A DNA stretch of 64,000 nucleotides from Acidithiobacillus sp. AMEEHan. GTDB taxonomy: Bacteria > Pseudomonadota > Gammaproteobacteria > Acidithiobacillales > Acidithiobacillaceae. This document shows positions 18,852-27,871 of this stretch, piece by piece. The translations under genes were made by a program, and so were the position numbers. Below the pieces are notes generated by a model. The model saw only the letters and a program-made list of their open reading frames with translations. It ran no database searches and was not told the DNA's origin. Position 1 is the stretch's first letter, and the number at the start of each line of letters is the position of its first letter. The stretch lies in contig NZ_CP118747.1 in the NCBI RefSeq assembly GCF_030996345.1, positions 2,230,001 through 2,294,000 on the forward strand, read 5' to 3'.

Positions 18852-21800
18852 TGCGTTGGCGGACAGTCTTGTTTCGCGCATTTTTATCTGGGTTATTATT
18901 GCCTATAGTCACTATTTTCGTGCTTTTCACCTGGATATTCCTGACCAGCGCTGGGGCCAACTGGATGTTATCCATGATTCCTGGCCTGCATTACCAGAGC
19001 CTTCACGGGAGCCTAGCGCATGGTCTGCGTTTGCAAGATGTGTCGTATGTGAAGCGCAATACAAATATTAATGCGCGAGACTTTTCCTGGAAGTTTTATC
19101 CCACTGCCTTATTATGGGGAAAGATCAAATTCTCATCGGTTGCCATCACCGATGCAATCATTCGTTTGCCTGCGGCCAAACCGAGCACCTCTGCCCTGAC
19201 ACTAGCAATGCCAAAATTGCCGGGCTGGGCGGACATCTTTAGTTTATCCATTTCTCCCGTACAAATTAATCAACTCAGAATCTACCAAAATGATAAGAAA
19301 ACGTTTTCTTTGGGGCGGGCGGAATGTGAAAGGATTGCCTGGAACAGAGGCAGCTTAGATATACAAAACCTGTTAGGTCAAGGGTCTTTCGGCAAGTTGC
19401 AGCTTACGGGCAGCGCCGACATCGACCAACGAAACGTCAGGCTCGTCGCTGACTGGCAGTCAGCGAGGGCGAAACCTACCTCCGTCGGTGTACAAGTGGA
19501 CTGGCATGGTCTACCCCAGGGCGGCTATGGCGGTCCGATCGCGCTCACCTTGCAACAAGGGAATTTCAGTGGAACGCTTCAGGGAAGTGCGGTGGTAGCG
19601 CCGTACGCTATAGAGCTGACGCATGCGCAGCTGCGTAGCGCGAGGCTGGCCAGGCCGATGCAGATCGCGTTTTCTGTGCATCTGCCCAAAGTGCTGCACG
19701 GCGACTATGCGACGGAGGGAAAATTGTCGGATATGGCCTGGGTCGGGATGCCCGAAGCACTGGGGAAAAGCGGCATCCAGGCCGACTGGCACGCGTCGGG
19801 AACGGATTCCCGCTACCAGGGTAGCCTGACCTTGGAGTCTGGCGAAAATAGATTACACGCCGATGTTGCAGGACTGCAGAAATCCATGACACTGCTACTC
19901 AGGGGCAATCTTTTGGGCGGCCAGCTTCTGCGTTCCAAGGTAGAGGCTAGCTTCGGAAGCACGGAGTCCGTGCAAGGCACCCTGGCCCTCCGGAGGATTC
20001 CTCTGCAGGCGGTTTTCAAGCGGGTTCCGGGCCACCTTTCTGCAGACATCACCCTGCGTGCAGCGGCGTCCTCGCCCGTTTGGACCGGGAATATCCGCTG
20101 GAATCTTTTGCCGAGCCAGATTTACCAAGAGCCGCTGAACGGCTCGGGAGAGCTGCAATTTTCGGGAAATACCTGGGATCTGAAGCAGGCGGTCTTGACT
20201 GGCCCCGGGCTACGGCTGGCAGCAGAGGGTAGTCTTGCGCAGCGGCTCACCATTGACGCACAAGTCGACCATTGGTCGGGCATATTGCCGACAGCCAGTG
20301 GTATGACCAAACTCCATGGCTGGATCGCCCAACGTGAGCAGAAATGGCAGGGGGAACTGCATCTTCAGGGAAAGCAACTACGATATCAAAAAGTTGCGCT
20401 GGCACGGCTAAATCTGGATGGCTCTCTGGGCGCAGGGGATAAGCTTCAGGCGGCGCTTCAGGCGACTGGAATAACGCTGAACGGACAGAAAGTAAATATG
20501 CGCAGCAACGTCTCTGGCTCTCTGCAGGAGGCGAATGTTCAACTTTCGCTGCAGGACGATCAGCGTAGCTTGGATCTGGGAGGCACGTTGCAGCATGCTG
20601 TCGCTTGGAAGTTCGATCTGGCGGAATTACGGTTTCAAGATCCCAGACTCGGGAGATGGTCCTTGGTTCAGCCGGCCGTCCTGCAATGGAGTCAAGGCAA
20701 TATCAGCATCGCCACGTTGCGCATTGATGGAGCGAATGGTGCCAGCATACGTGTTGCCGGCAACTATACGATCGGATCGTCCCAAGGGAATATCGATGCG
20801 GAAGCCACGGCACTGCCGCTCGATTTCTGGGACAAAGCGCTGGATAGCGGCATTCGTGGTCGCTGGAACGCACAGATTCAGGGTCGTTGCGCTGGGACAT
20901 GCCAAATACGCGCCGACTGGGGCGTGAGAGACACGGTATTGCATTGGGTGGCCGGAGATACGAGTCATCACGTTGCGATAACGCAATTTTCTGGAAATCT
21001 GCACTGGCAGAAAGACGGGCTGCACGTTCAGAGCAATCTGCGTTTGGCAGATCAGTTGGGGACCTTCCAACTGGATGCAAACAGCCCAGCCGTGCTGCAA
21101 CTTCCCTGGAAAGCACCCACGCAGCAGCCGTTACACGCTACAGTCACGGGCCATGTTCCAGGTCTGCTTCTTTCGCAGTTGCCGACTGGGAATATCGATG
21201 TCGACCCGAAAGGGGATATCACGATCAATCTGCGTGCAGCGGGAACGTGGGGGAAACCCCTCTGGCAAGGCCAGGCAAACGCCTCTGGCCTGGGGTGTTA
21301 TATTCCCGAGGCAGGACTGCATCTTGAGGATATCGCCGCCCAGCTCACCGGTAGCGGTGATCATTTGCTTTTAAAGAATCTCACCGTGCACTCCGGCTCG
21401 GGCACTCTGCACGGTAGCGGAGAGGTCGTGTTCTCCAAGGATTTACCCTATCAAATCCATATCACCGGAAATAACTTCCTTGCGCTCAATTTGCCGCAGG
21501 TACAAGCGGCTATTGATCCTGACATCGACATTCATCACGGGCAAGGAAAATTGACGATCAACGGAAAAGTGGAAACGACACGGTTGCGGATTTTGGGAAC
21601 CGATTTTGGTGGACCCAAGCCCTCCAGTGATGTCGTATTCGTCCATGGAGCCCAACAGAGCAACACCCCATCCAATCTGGCTGTAGACGTTCGTATTGGG
21701 CTCGGGAAAAATGCCCGTGTGCTGATTGGCGGTCTGCATGCGGATCTGCGCGGAGATCTACAGTTACGTATGGTACCTCCCTCCACCACGCCATTGCTGC

Positions 21801-22411
21801 AAGGCAATCTGCAAATGGTCGATGGAAAATACGAGATCTATGGCAATTCCCTCACCTTTGAAAGAGGAAAAATTCTTTTCAACGGTCCGCCGCAGGCGGC
21901 GAGCCTCGACGTACTTGCGGTGCGTCGCATCAAAAACAGTGACAGTTTTGCAGTGAATAATGAGACGATCGTTGCAGGTGTTCGCGTCACCGGAAATCTC
22001 AGTCATCCGGTGGTATCTTTATACTCCAAACCGAGCATGGCACAAAACGATATCCTGTCTTACCTGGTACTTGGGACACCGAGTACCGGGCTGCAAAGTC
22101 AGGACGCCGTTCTCTCTGCTGCGGCTGGACAACTGTTTTCTGCTGGGCGTGCAGCCGTATTCGGTAATAGTCTCAGCAGCACTGGGTTCGATTTTGGCGT
22201 CAGTTCCAGTGGATCCGGCAGCGGACTGGCAGCCGATATGGTCACCCTGGGACACTATATTACCCCGAATTTATATTTCAGCGTCGGCCAATCTGTACTA
22301 GGTGATGGTACGGTTGCCCGTCTGCGATATCGAATTACCCGCAATATCGAAATTCAAACGGAAAGCGGCACCCAGGATGGGGCAAATATCTTTTATCGGA
22401 TCGACTTCTGA
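18851..22411 (+). CDS. tamB: TamB, inner-membrane-anchored translocation/lipid-transport protein
   Basis: 1186 aa. One N-terminal membrane anchor (about residues 10 to 32), then a long periplasmic region of beta-rich, repeat-like sequence, and the C-terminal DUF490/TamB domain (about 850 to 1186; IYGNSLTFERGKILFNGPP, then VLGTPSTG) ending with FYRIDF. TamB bridges inner and outer membranes and works with TamA; members of this AsmA-like group form hydrophobic grooves for phospholipids. The ATG overlaps the tamA stop, so the genes are translationally coupled. Confidence 0.93.
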   Translation: MRWRTVLFRAFLSGLLLPIVTIFVLFTWIFLTSAGANWMLSMIPGLHYQSLHGSLAHGLRLQDVSYVKRNTNINARDFSWKFYPTALLWGKIKFSSVAITDAIIRLPAAKPSTSALTLAMPKLPGWADIFSLSISPVQINQLRIYQNDKKTFSLGRAECERIAWNRGSLDIQNLLGQGSFGKLQLTGSADIDQRNVRLVADWQSARAKPTSVGVQVDWHGLPQGGYGGPIALTLQQGNFSGTLQGSAVVAPYAIELTHAQLRSARLARPMQIAFSVHLPKVLHGDYATEGKLSDMAWVGMPEALGKSGIQADWHASGTDSRYQGSLTLESGENRLHADVAGLQKSMTLLLRGNLLGGQLLRSKVEASFGSTESVQGTLALRRIPLQAVFKRVPGHLSADITLRAAASSPVWTGNIRWNLLPSQIYQEPLNGSGELQFSGNTWDLKQAVLTGPGLRLAAEGSLAQRLTIDAQVDHWSGILPTASGMTKLHGWIAQREQKWQGELHLQGKQLRYQKVALARLNLDGSLGAGDKLQAALQATGITLNGQKVNMRSNVSGSLQEANVQLSLQDDQRSLDLGGTLQHAVAWKFDLAELRFQDPRLGRWSLVQPAVLQWSQGNISIATLRIDGANGASIRVAGNYTIGSSQGNIDAEATALPLDFWDKALDSGIRGRWNAQIQGRCAGTCQIRADWGVRDTVLHWVAGDTSHHVAITQFSGNLHWQKDGLHVQSNLRLADQLGTFQLDANSPAVLQLPWKAPTQQPLHATVTGHVPGLLLSQLPTGNIDVDPKGDITINLRAAGTWGKPLWQGQANASGLGCYIPEAGLHLEDIAAQLTGSGDHLLLKNLTVHSGSGTLHGSGEVVFSKDLPYQIHITGNNFLALNLPQVQAAIDPDIDIHHGQGKLTINGKVETTRLRILGTDFGGPKPSSDVVFVHGAQQSNTPSNLAVDVRIGLGKNARVLIGGLHADLRGDLQLRMVPPSTTPLLQGNLQMVDGKYEIYGNSLTFERGKILFNGPPQAASLDVLAVRRIKNSDSFAVNNETIVAGVRVTGNLSHPVVSLYSKPSMAQNDILSYLVLGTPSTGLQSQDAVLSAAAGQLFSAGRAAVFGNSLSSTGFDFGVSSSGSGSGLAADMVTLGHYITPNLYFSVGQSVLGDGTVARLRYRITRNIEIQTESGTQDGANIFYRIDF

Positions 22412-22418
22412 CACCAAC

Positions 22419-23519
22419 ATGCGACCTGCAGACATCCTGATCATTGGCGCCGGCGTCATCGGGCTCAGCGCTGCCTTGCGCTTGGCTCAGGCAGGCAGGA
22501 AAGTAACCGTCCTGGACCGCGGCAACCTTGGTGCCGAAGCCTCCTGGGCAGGCGGCGGCATCCTGAGCCCCTTACACGCATGGCGTTATCGCACGCCCCT
22601 TCTCCGGCTGGCAGACGAGGGCATGCGTCGTTATCAGGAATTCGCCAATGAAATTAAAGATGCCTCCGGCATTGATCCAGAGTGGCAAATGTCGGGAATG
22701 TGGATTCTCGATAGTAAGGAAGCCCCTCTGCCCAGCGATGTGCTAGCGTGGGGTGCGGCCTGGGGACGAGATTGGCAGTGGCACACGGCGACGCAGATGC
22801 AGCAGTTGGCGCCAATGCTGCGCGCGGATGCTGCACTGTTCTGCCCGGAAGTGGCACAAATACGGAATCCACGCCTACTTTCGGGACTCATCCGCTATGT
22901 AATGGCAGTAGGAGTACACACTCGGGACCATGCCGAAGTCACTGAGATTCGGAAAACTGGCGCGCATTGGGTGGTAACGGCTGATAATCTGCAGTTCCGG
23001 TCCGAGCGGATCATCATCAGCGCCGGTTCTTGGACCGGTAAAGTGCTCGCTGAACTGGGCATCTCGCTACCCGTCAGACCAGTACGCGGCCAAATGCTGC
23101 TACTGCAGGGTCAGGAAAATGCCTTGCCGCAGATTGTTTTGCAGGGCGGGCATTATCTGGTCCAGCGTCGCGATGGTCAGCTCTTGGTGGGCAGCACCAA
23201 TGAGGAGGTCGGCTTTGATAAGTCATGCACCCCCGAGGCAACCCACGAGCTTTTGGCATTTGCGCATCGCGTGTTTCCCGCCAGCCGATCCTATCCGGTT
23301 ACCCGCCAGTGGGCCGGCTTGCGTCCCGGGAGCCCGGACAATATTCCGTTCATCAGCAAGGTTCCGGGGCAGGACGGCATGTTCATCGCGAGCGGGCATT
23401 TTCGCTACGGACTGACCACTGCGCCGATTACTGCTGAGTTATTGGCCGACCTCGTCCTCGATAGAGCTCCGCGTCTCGACCTGGCACCCTATGCCCTTCC
23501 CTTCACAGTCAAAGAGTAA
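22419..23519 (+). CDS. thiO: Glycine oxidase-type FAD-dependent oxidoreductase
   Basis: 366 aa of the D-amino-acid/glycine oxidase family. The N-terminal FAD motif is DILIIGAGVIGLSAALRLA, followed by the AEASWAGGGILSPL segment typical of ThiO, and the C-terminal AGLRPGSPDNIPFI and ASGHFRYGLTTAPITAELL. ThiO oxidises glycine to iminoglycine for thiazole synthesis in thiamine formation. No other thi gene or TPP riboswitch lies nearby. It starts 7 nt after tamB and is probably in the same transcript. Confidence 0.9.
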   Translation: MRPADILIIGAGVIGLSAALRLAQAGRKVTVLDRGNLGAEASWAGGGILSPLHAWRYRTPLLRLADEGMRRYQEFANEIKDASGIDPEWQMSGMWILDSKEAPLPSDVLAWGAAWGRDWQWHTATQMQQLAPMLRADAALFCPEVAQIRNPRLLSGLIRYVMAVGVHTRDHAEVTEIRKTGAHWVVTADNLQFRSERIIISAGSWTGKVLAELGISLPVRPVRGQMLLLQGQENALPQIVLQGGHYLVQRRDGQLLVGSTNEEVGFDKSCTPEATHELLAFAHRVFPASRSYPVTRQWAGLRPGSPDNIPFISKVPGQDGMFIASGHFRYGLTTAPITAELLADLVLDRAPRLDLAPYALPFTVKE

Positions 23520-23558
23520 TATATTGGAACGAGTAAAGATTTTTATCGGGGTAAAGAC

Positions 23559-24008
23559 ATGAGCAGGGGACCTATGAACAAACAGGAAGTGTTGGAAACC
23601 CTACGTGACGCGGGGGTGAATCCAACCAGTCAGCGGGTGGAGATCGGTTATATCCTGTTTGCTGAACACGCCCACCTCTCTGCCGAAGAGATCATGCAGC
23701 GCGTGAACGCGGATTATGCCGTCGTATCCAAAGCAACGGTCTACAATACCCTGGGTCTGTTTGCGCAACATGGGCTGGTTCGAGAGGTCATAGTGGAGCC
23801 CGGAAAGGTTTTCTACGACTCCAACGTAGCCCCGCACCATCATTTCTACTACGTTGACACCGGCGATCTTATGGATATCCCCGCCCAGCAACTGCGTCTT
23901 GCGCAACAACCTCAGCTACCGGAGGACACCGAGCTGGAGGAAGTCGACATCGTATTGCGCGTACGCAAGCGCAAACCGGATTCAGAAACGTCACGTCTGC
24001 AGCAGTGA
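23559..24008 (+). CDS. Fur-family metalloregulator, Irr/PerR-like, cysteine-free
   Basis: 149 aa (or 144 aa from the ATG at 23574, which has a better-placed GGGG). Winged helix at about 10 to 85 (NPTSQRVEIGYILF, VSKATVYNTLGLFAQHGLV), then a dimerisation domain with PHHHFYYVDTGDLMDIP. The HHH segment and the absence of any cysteine resemble Irr-type Fur proteins more than classical Fur with its CxxC zinc site. It may respond to iron, haem or peroxide; which one cannot be read from sequence. It is the last chromosomal gene before the integrated element. Confidence 0.85.
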   Translation: MSRGPMNKQEVLETLRDAGVNPTSQRVEIGYILFAEHAHLSAEEIMQRVNADYAVVSKATVYNTLGLFAQHGLVREVIVEPGKVFYDSNVAPHHHFYYVDTGDLMDIPAQQLRLAQQPQLPEDTELEEVDIVLRVRKRKPDSETSRLQQ

Positions 24009-24055
24009 GTCGGATGCATTCTTAGGTGGCTGTGTTGTTCGTGCATTTACGGTAA

Positions 24056-24084
24056 CAGATTCCTGAGCGCGGCCCAGGAATCTG
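24056..24084 (+). terminator. Hairpin downstream of the Fur-family gene
   Basis: A perfect 10-bp inverted repeat, CAGATTCCTG (24056 to 24065) and CAGGAATCTG (24075 to 24084), with a 9-nt loop, begins 47 nt after the fur-like stop codon. There is no T-tract on either strand, so an intrinsic terminator is only probable; it may instead be a Rho-assisted end or a barrier against transcription from the minus-strand genes beyond it. Confidence 0.5.
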
Positions 24085-24111
24085 CTGAAAGAGCGAAGAC
24101 CTTGCCACTCT

Positions 24112-24291
24112 CTACCTGCCCATCTGCGATACTTGGTCCCAGATTGCCAGCCGCTTTTTCTTCAGCTCTTCTAAAGTGATGCTGCCGGAAGCAATGTCAT
24201 TAAGCTCGATGTGTTCAATCTCCAGGGTAATCGACTTGCATTCGTTGATTAGCTTCTCGAAGTGTGGTGAATTTTCCAAGAGAACTACCAT
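24112..24291 (-). CDS. Small hypothetical protein, 59 aa
   Basis: A 59-codon frame starting ATG at 24291 with a charged, helical translation (HFEKLINECKSITLEIE ... TLEELKKKRLAIWDQV). The composition is protein-like, and its start overlaps the stop of the upstream frame (ATGGTAG), the mark of a coupled pair. No family is recognised. It lies just outside the left attachment repeat and is AT-richer than the flanking core genes, so it may be left from an older insertion at the same tRNA. Confidence 0.4.
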   Translation of the reverse strand: MVVLLENSPHFEKLINECKSITLEIEHIELNDIASGSITLEELKKKRLAIWDQVSQMGR

Positions 24292-24479
24292 TTATCCGTC
24301 AATTCTGGAAATTCCAAAAACAATTCCTGACGTTCCGTTCTCCTATCTCCTCCTGCGCCGCCCGAGCCAATTTTTGCTAGGGCCTGGATCACCACCATAA
24401 CCCCCCGCTTTTCCTCTGACCTCAAGGCAATACGCAGAAAAGAAAGGCACTCAAGCGGTTGCCTAAGTGCCTGTTTCAT
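24285..24479 (-). CDS. Small hypothetical protein next to attL
   Basis: A frame of 64 codons; a more plausible start may be the internal ATG near 24398 (MVVIQALAKIGSGGAGG), giving 37 aa ending LFLEFPELTDKW. The first codons from 24479 lie in the 65-bp attachment repeat, which makes the longer version doubtful. It overlaps the 59-aa frame downstream by a few bases. No function recognised. Confidence 0.27.
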   Translation of the reverse strand: MKQALRQPLECLSFLRIALRSEEKRGVMVVIQALAKIGSGGAGGDRRTERQELFLEFPELTDKW

Positions 24480-24527
24480 TTGGCGCGCTCGGAGAGATTC
24501 GAACTCCCGACCTACTGATTCGTAGTC
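24463..24527. repeat. attL: 65-bp direct repeat with tRNA-Arg 3' remnant
   Basis: Identical to 48423 to 48487. It starts CTAAGTGCCTGTTTCATT and includes the last 47 nt of tRNA-Arg(ACG), from the anticodon loop to the CCA end (minus strand). After 24527 the tRNA identity stops, so this copy is the displaced 3' fragment, not a functional tRNA. Confidence 0.93.
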
Positions 24528-24633
24528 TTAAGGTATAGGCTTTATGGCACTTTGCGAAACTCACCGAACCTTGACGGAACAGTAACATAGCAAGATACTA
24601 CCTAACCAGAAATCACCCTAAATACCGCAAAAA

Positions 24634-24697
24634 GGTTAGCCCAAGGTTAGCCCAGAACACGTGGGGTGAGAAGGCGAGAAGGTTTTCCGGGCTAACC
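24634..24697. promoter_or_regulatory. Candidate integrase arm-type sites near attL
   Basis: The motif GGTTAGCCC occurs at 24634 to 24642 and 24645 to 24653, with an inverted copy GGGCTAACC at 24689 to 24697. The same motif recurs just inside the right end (48374 to 48393). Repeated short sites on both flanks of the core repeat are what tyrosine integrases use as arm sites; the assignment is inference. Confidence 0.55.
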
Positions 24698-24774
24698 AGG
24701 AAAAATGTTTTTGATCAATACGCTACGATTTTTGCTCGAGCAGATGACGGGTAATCAGTAGGTCAGGGGGCAAC

Positions 24775-25983
24775 ATGGCAACGAAGATCAACTTCACGAA
24801 GGACACAATCGCAAGACTGGAGCCAGTGCCTGGCAAGCGCACCACCGTCCACGATACCAAGCAACCGGGGCTGTGCATCCGTATCACCCAGACGGGAGCC
24901 AAGGCTTTCTACTGCGTTAAGAAGGTAGATGGCCGGGTGGAGTGGGTACGCATTGGAGACGCCGAAGCCGTCACCATCGAGAATGCCCGGAAACGTGCCG
25001 CCGAGATCATCAACGACATAGCCCGGGGGGTGAACCCGGCAGAGCAGAAGCGCGTCAAGAAAGCAGAGATGGCCTTCTCTGACCTGTTCGCCGCGTGGGT
25101 GAAGGACCGCACTGCCAAGGGCAAGCGAAGTCTCGGGAACGACGAGCGCAACTACCGCCTGCACCTACAAGGAATAGCGAAGAAGAAACTTTCAGACATC
25201 AAGCGTCAGGATATTCGCACCCTCCACCAAAGGATCGGTAGGGATAAAGGCATCTATCAAGCGAACCGCGTCCTGGCCCTAGTCCGTGCAGTGTTGAATT
25301 TTGGCATCAAGGAGCTTGACCTACCCATCGTAAACCCGGCGGCAGGCATCAAGCTCTTCAGCGAGGAGAGTCGTGACCGTCGCCTGCACCCGGAAGAGCT
25401 ACCGCGATTCTTTGAGGCCCTGAGCGAAGAGCCGAACGAGGATATCCGGGACTATGTTGTGCTGTCTCTGCTAACCGGTGGACGCCGCAGTAACGTGCTG
25501 TCTATGCGTTGGGATGAAGTGAGCATGGATCGCGCTCTCTGGCGCATCCCAAGCGCCAAGGCCAAAGCTGGCGCTGTCATCGAGGTCCCGCTATCTGCTG
25601 GCGCTCTAGGCATCCTGCGACGCCGCAGAGAGACGAACGGCGGGCAAGGCTGGGTATTCCCAAGTACCGGCAAGACCGGGCACCTGGTCGAGCCAAAGGC
25701 GGCATGGGCGCGACTCCTCAAGAGGGCAGGGATCGAGGACCTACGCCTGCACGACCTGCGCCGATCCCTGGCGAGTTTCCAGATTGACGCCGGTGCATCC
25801 TTGGCCGTCATCGGCAAGGCCCTCGGGCATCAGTCCCAGGCAACGACCGCAATTTATGCGCGGCTGGCGCTGGACCCAGTGCGCGACGCAATGGAGAAGG
25901 GCGGGGCTGCAATCCTCGCCGCCGCTGGCGTGAAGGACGCCGCCGAGATCGTGCCTATGAAGAAGGCGAAGCGCAGTGCATAG
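24775..25983 (+). CDS. int: Tyrosine recombinase/phage-type integrase
   Basis: 402 aa. An N-terminal DUF4102-type arm-binding domain (about 1 to 90; the start contains KRTTVHDTKQPGLCIRI), a central SAM-like domain, and a C-terminal catalytic domain. Catalytic residues are all present: Arg in LTGGRRSNVLSMRW (about 237), H-x-x-R in RLHDLRRSLASF (about 325), His in LGHQSQAT and Tyr in TAIYARL (about 360). It integrates and excises the island at tRNA-Arg(ACG). It reads inward, away from attL, with the ATG preceded by an AT-rich promoter region holding the GGTTAGCCC sites. Confidence 0.95.
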   Translation: MATKINFTKDTIARLEPVPGKRTTVHDTKQPGLCIRITQTGAKAFYCVKKVDGRVEWVRIGDAEAVTIENARKRAAEIINDIARGVNPAEQKRVKKAEMAFSDLFAAWVKDRTAKGKRSLGNDERNYRLHLQGIAKKKLSDIKRQDIRTLHQRIGRDKGIYQANRVLALVRAVLNFGIKELDLPIVNPAAGIKLFSEESRDRRLHPEELPRFFEALSEEPNEDIRDYVVLSLLTGGRRSNVLSMRWDEVSMDRALWRIPSAKAKAGAVIEVPLSAGALGILRRRRETNGGQGWVFPSTGKTGHLVEPKAAWARLLKRAGIEDLRLHDLRRSLASFQIDAGASLAVIGKALGHQSQATTAIYARLALDPVRDAMEKGGAAILAAAGVKDAAEIVPMKKAKRSA

Positions 25984-26230
25984 CCGCCGATTTGGCCGCC
26001 CGGTGGTGTTGACCCATCACGCAAGGCAACGGATGCAGGAGCGCGAGGTATCCGCCGCCGAGGTGCTGGAGATCATCGAGGGCGGCACGGTGCGCCACAA
26101 AGACGAACGCCGCGCCTGGATATATCGGGAGTTCCCAGAGCGCCTGGACAATCTGCTATGCGTGGCGGTATTGCTCGACGACGCCATCATCATTAAGACT
26201 ATCATGAACCATTGGGAGGTATCCCCATGA
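25976..26230 (+). CDS. DUF4258 protein, toxin-like
   Basis: 84 aa from a GTG overlapping the integrase stop by 8 nt. THHARQRMQEREVSAAEVLEIIEGG and the later YREFPERLDNLLCVAVLLDD fit DUF4258, a small family often found in mobile DNA beside DUF2283 genes and suspected, from context and a RelE-like appearance, to be a toxin. It overlaps the next gene by 4 nt. Toxicity is not shown by sequence. Confidence 0.7.
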   Translation: MHSRRFGRPVVLTHHARQRMQEREVSAAEVLEIIEGGTVRHKDERRAWIYREFPERLDNLLCVAVLLDDAIIIKTIMNHWEVSP

Positions 26231-26415
26231 AATCCGACTACGACGCCAACGACGATATCCTGGTCCTGCACTTCACCGACAAGCCGGTAGCGCGTGAAGT
26301 ATCCCAGGACTGGAACCTGCACATTTCCTACGCTGAGGACGGCAGCATCGTCGAGATTGTCATTCTCGACGCCAAAGCATCGGGAGCGTGGCCGATACCA
26401 CAGCATGCGGCCTGA
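26227..26415 (+). CDS. DUF2283 protein, partner of the DUF4258 gene
   Basis: 62 aa. YDANDDILVLHFTDKP and IVEIVILDAKA fit DUF2283, a short beta-rich family. The ATG is inside the end of the DUF4258 gene (4-nt overlap) and preceded by GGAGG about 8 nt upstream. The pair has the size and order of a toxin-antitoxin module; the antitoxin role is inferred from arrangement only. Confidence 0.7.
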   Translation: MKSDYDANDDILVLHFTDKPVAREVSQDWNLHISYAEDGSIVEIVILDAKASGAWPIPQHAA

Positions 26416-26420
26416 TCCAC

Positions 26421-26675
26421 ATGTTGCATATCTCCGAAGCAAAAGCCCTTCCTGGTCATCGTCTGTATGTCCGTTTCAGCGACGGACACGAGGGAGAAGT
26501 AGACCTGTCGCGAGAGCTTACCGGGCCGGTATTTGCTCCCCTTGCCGATGATGAGCAGTTCAACCGCGTAGAGGTTCATGCCCTGTTCCATACGGTGACC
26601 TGGTCGAACGGGGCGGATTTAGCGCCCGAGTGCCTGCGGGAATTGCTGGATCGACAGCATGAGGCGGTGGCGTGA
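26421..26675 (+). CDS. DUF2442 protein (first copy)
   Basis: 84 aa. ALPGHRLYVRFSDGHEGEVDLS is the typical DUF2442 core. DUF2442 genes commonly accompany DUF4160 genes in putative toxin-antitoxin pairs; no DUF4160 is seen here. It starts 5 nt after the DUF2283 stop and overlaps the second DUF2442 copy (GTGA), so all four small genes are likely one transcript with the integrase. Confidence 0.7.
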   Translation: MLHISEAKALPGHRLYVRFSDGHEGEVDLSRELTGPVFAPLADDEQFNRVEVHALFHTVTWSNGADLAPECLRELLDRQHEAVA

Positions 26676-26974
26676 AAGTCAGAGAAGACAACACGCGGCA
26701 CCACTTAGAGCGTGGTACAGGATTCGCCGATGAGCGCGTAGCAGACGTACAGATTACCGAGGACACCTTGACCGTACGCCTAATGGACGGGCGCAGCATA
26801 TCCGTTCCCCTGGAATGGTACCCGCGACTGGCACACGCCAGCGCAGAGGCCCGCGCAGCCTGGGAGATTGCAGGTGGTGGATACGGTGTCCATTGGCCGG
26901 GGATCGATGAGGATTTGAGCACTGAGGGACTGCTGAGATGTGCGCCAGCGCCGCGAGGTGAGCAAGTAGCCTGA
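26672..26974 (+). CDS. DUF2442 protein (second copy)
   Basis: 100 aa from a GTG overlapping the previous stop. ADVQITEDTLTVRLMDGRSI followed by PLEWYPRLAHASAEAR matches the longer DUF2442 type, in which the last segment is the best conserved part. The tandem with the preceding gene shows low mutual identity, so it is not a recent duplication. Function unknown; possibly an antitoxin or DNA-binding accessory. Confidence 0.72.
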   Translation: MKVREDNTRHHLERGTGFADERVADVQITEDTLTVRLMDGRSISVPLEWYPRLAHASAEARAAWEIAGGGYGVHWPGIDEDLSTEGLLRCAPAPRGEQVA

Positions 26975-27077
26975 CCAGTTTACGCCGTAACCTAGCCCAA
27001 CGGGGCGAAGGACCGGGCACCCTTCCCGGTTGGTGGCGGCACCTATTCCGAAGGGAGCGCAGATAGGGGCGCATGAC

Positions 27078-27794
27078 ATGGCTGTGCAATTACCTTATGA
27101 GTTGATGCCAGAGTGGTTCACTGTTAAGGCGCTGGCGAATCGGTGGCAAGTGGACACGGACTATATAGCCGCATTAATCGGGAGCGGAACGATACAGGGG
27201 TATGTATCATTTGTCCCACGGTCTCATCGGTTTTTTGAGTATGACTATAAAGTTGAGGCAGGGATTTACGCGCTATCTAGATGTGGTTACGATGACCCAG
27301 AACTTGCCCCTGAAATTCAATGGGTTGGTTGGGAAGCTTTTAGCCCTAGCTTCATCCGATCAGCTTCTGAATTTCTTCTTCCAACACAAAAAGAAGAGCT
27401 AAAAGAGATATGTTTCTCGTTGAATGTTGATATATATCTTTCTGGACCTGATGGGGAGCGCGACCCTTACGAGACTGAGGTCACTATTGTTGGGTATGTT
27501 ACTGACTTTCTAGTACATAAAGATCACATAAAAAATATAGAAGAGAGAATATCGCAAGCTGATATACAGTCTGGCGTTCTTCCCCAAGCTATCAATACCC
27601 GCCGCATACTTCTGACCGTCATCAATGCGCTGTGTGTAAAAGCAGGGATTGACCCAAGAAGCAGGAGCGCAACCACTGAAATTTTGACACTATTAGAGTT
27701 GCAGGGAACACCGGCATCTGACCGCACCATCAGGGATGCAATCAAGGATATCCCAGAGGCGATACAGAAACGCAAAACGGAAAACAGAAAATAG
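27078..27794 (+). CDS. Hypothetical protein, 238 aa, AT-rich
   Basis: Starts at ATG 27078 (MAVQLPYELMPEWFTVK), with AGGGG about 11 nt upstream. The first 30 residues look like a helix-turn-helix of the kind that begins with WFTVKALANRWQVDTDYI; the C-terminal 45 residues (TTEILTLLELQGTPASDRTIRD) also look like a winged or helical DNA-binding tail. A regulator or replication accessory is possible. The base composition is clearly more AT-rich than the integrase or primase genes on either side, suggesting a separate origin. No family recognised. Confidence 0.6.
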   Translation: MAVQLPYELMPEWFTVKALANRWQVDTDYIAALIGSGTIQGYVSFVPRSHRFFEYDYKVEAGIYALSRCGYDDPELAPEIQWVGWEAFSPSFIRSASEFLLPTQKEELKEICFSLNVDIYLSGPDGERDPYETEVTIVGYVTDFLVHKDHIKNIEERISQADIQSGVLPQAINTRRILLTVINALCVKAGIDPRSRSATTEILTLLELQGTPASDRTIRDAIKDIPEAIQKRKTENRK

Positions 27795-27871
27795 GCTTTT
27801 TTCCGCTTTCGGCAATAACTCCACTACAAACTAGCCCTCGTCATCTTCACTAACCGACGAGGTACCTAAGT

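Noticed and set aside
22381-22421. TPP riboswitch upstream of thiO
   Set aside because: Only 7 nt separate tamB and thiO, leaving no space for a THI element.
24176-24400. 74-codon plus-strand frame near attL
   Set aside because: It is the complement of two better minus-strand frames that show start/stop overlap and more protein-like composition.
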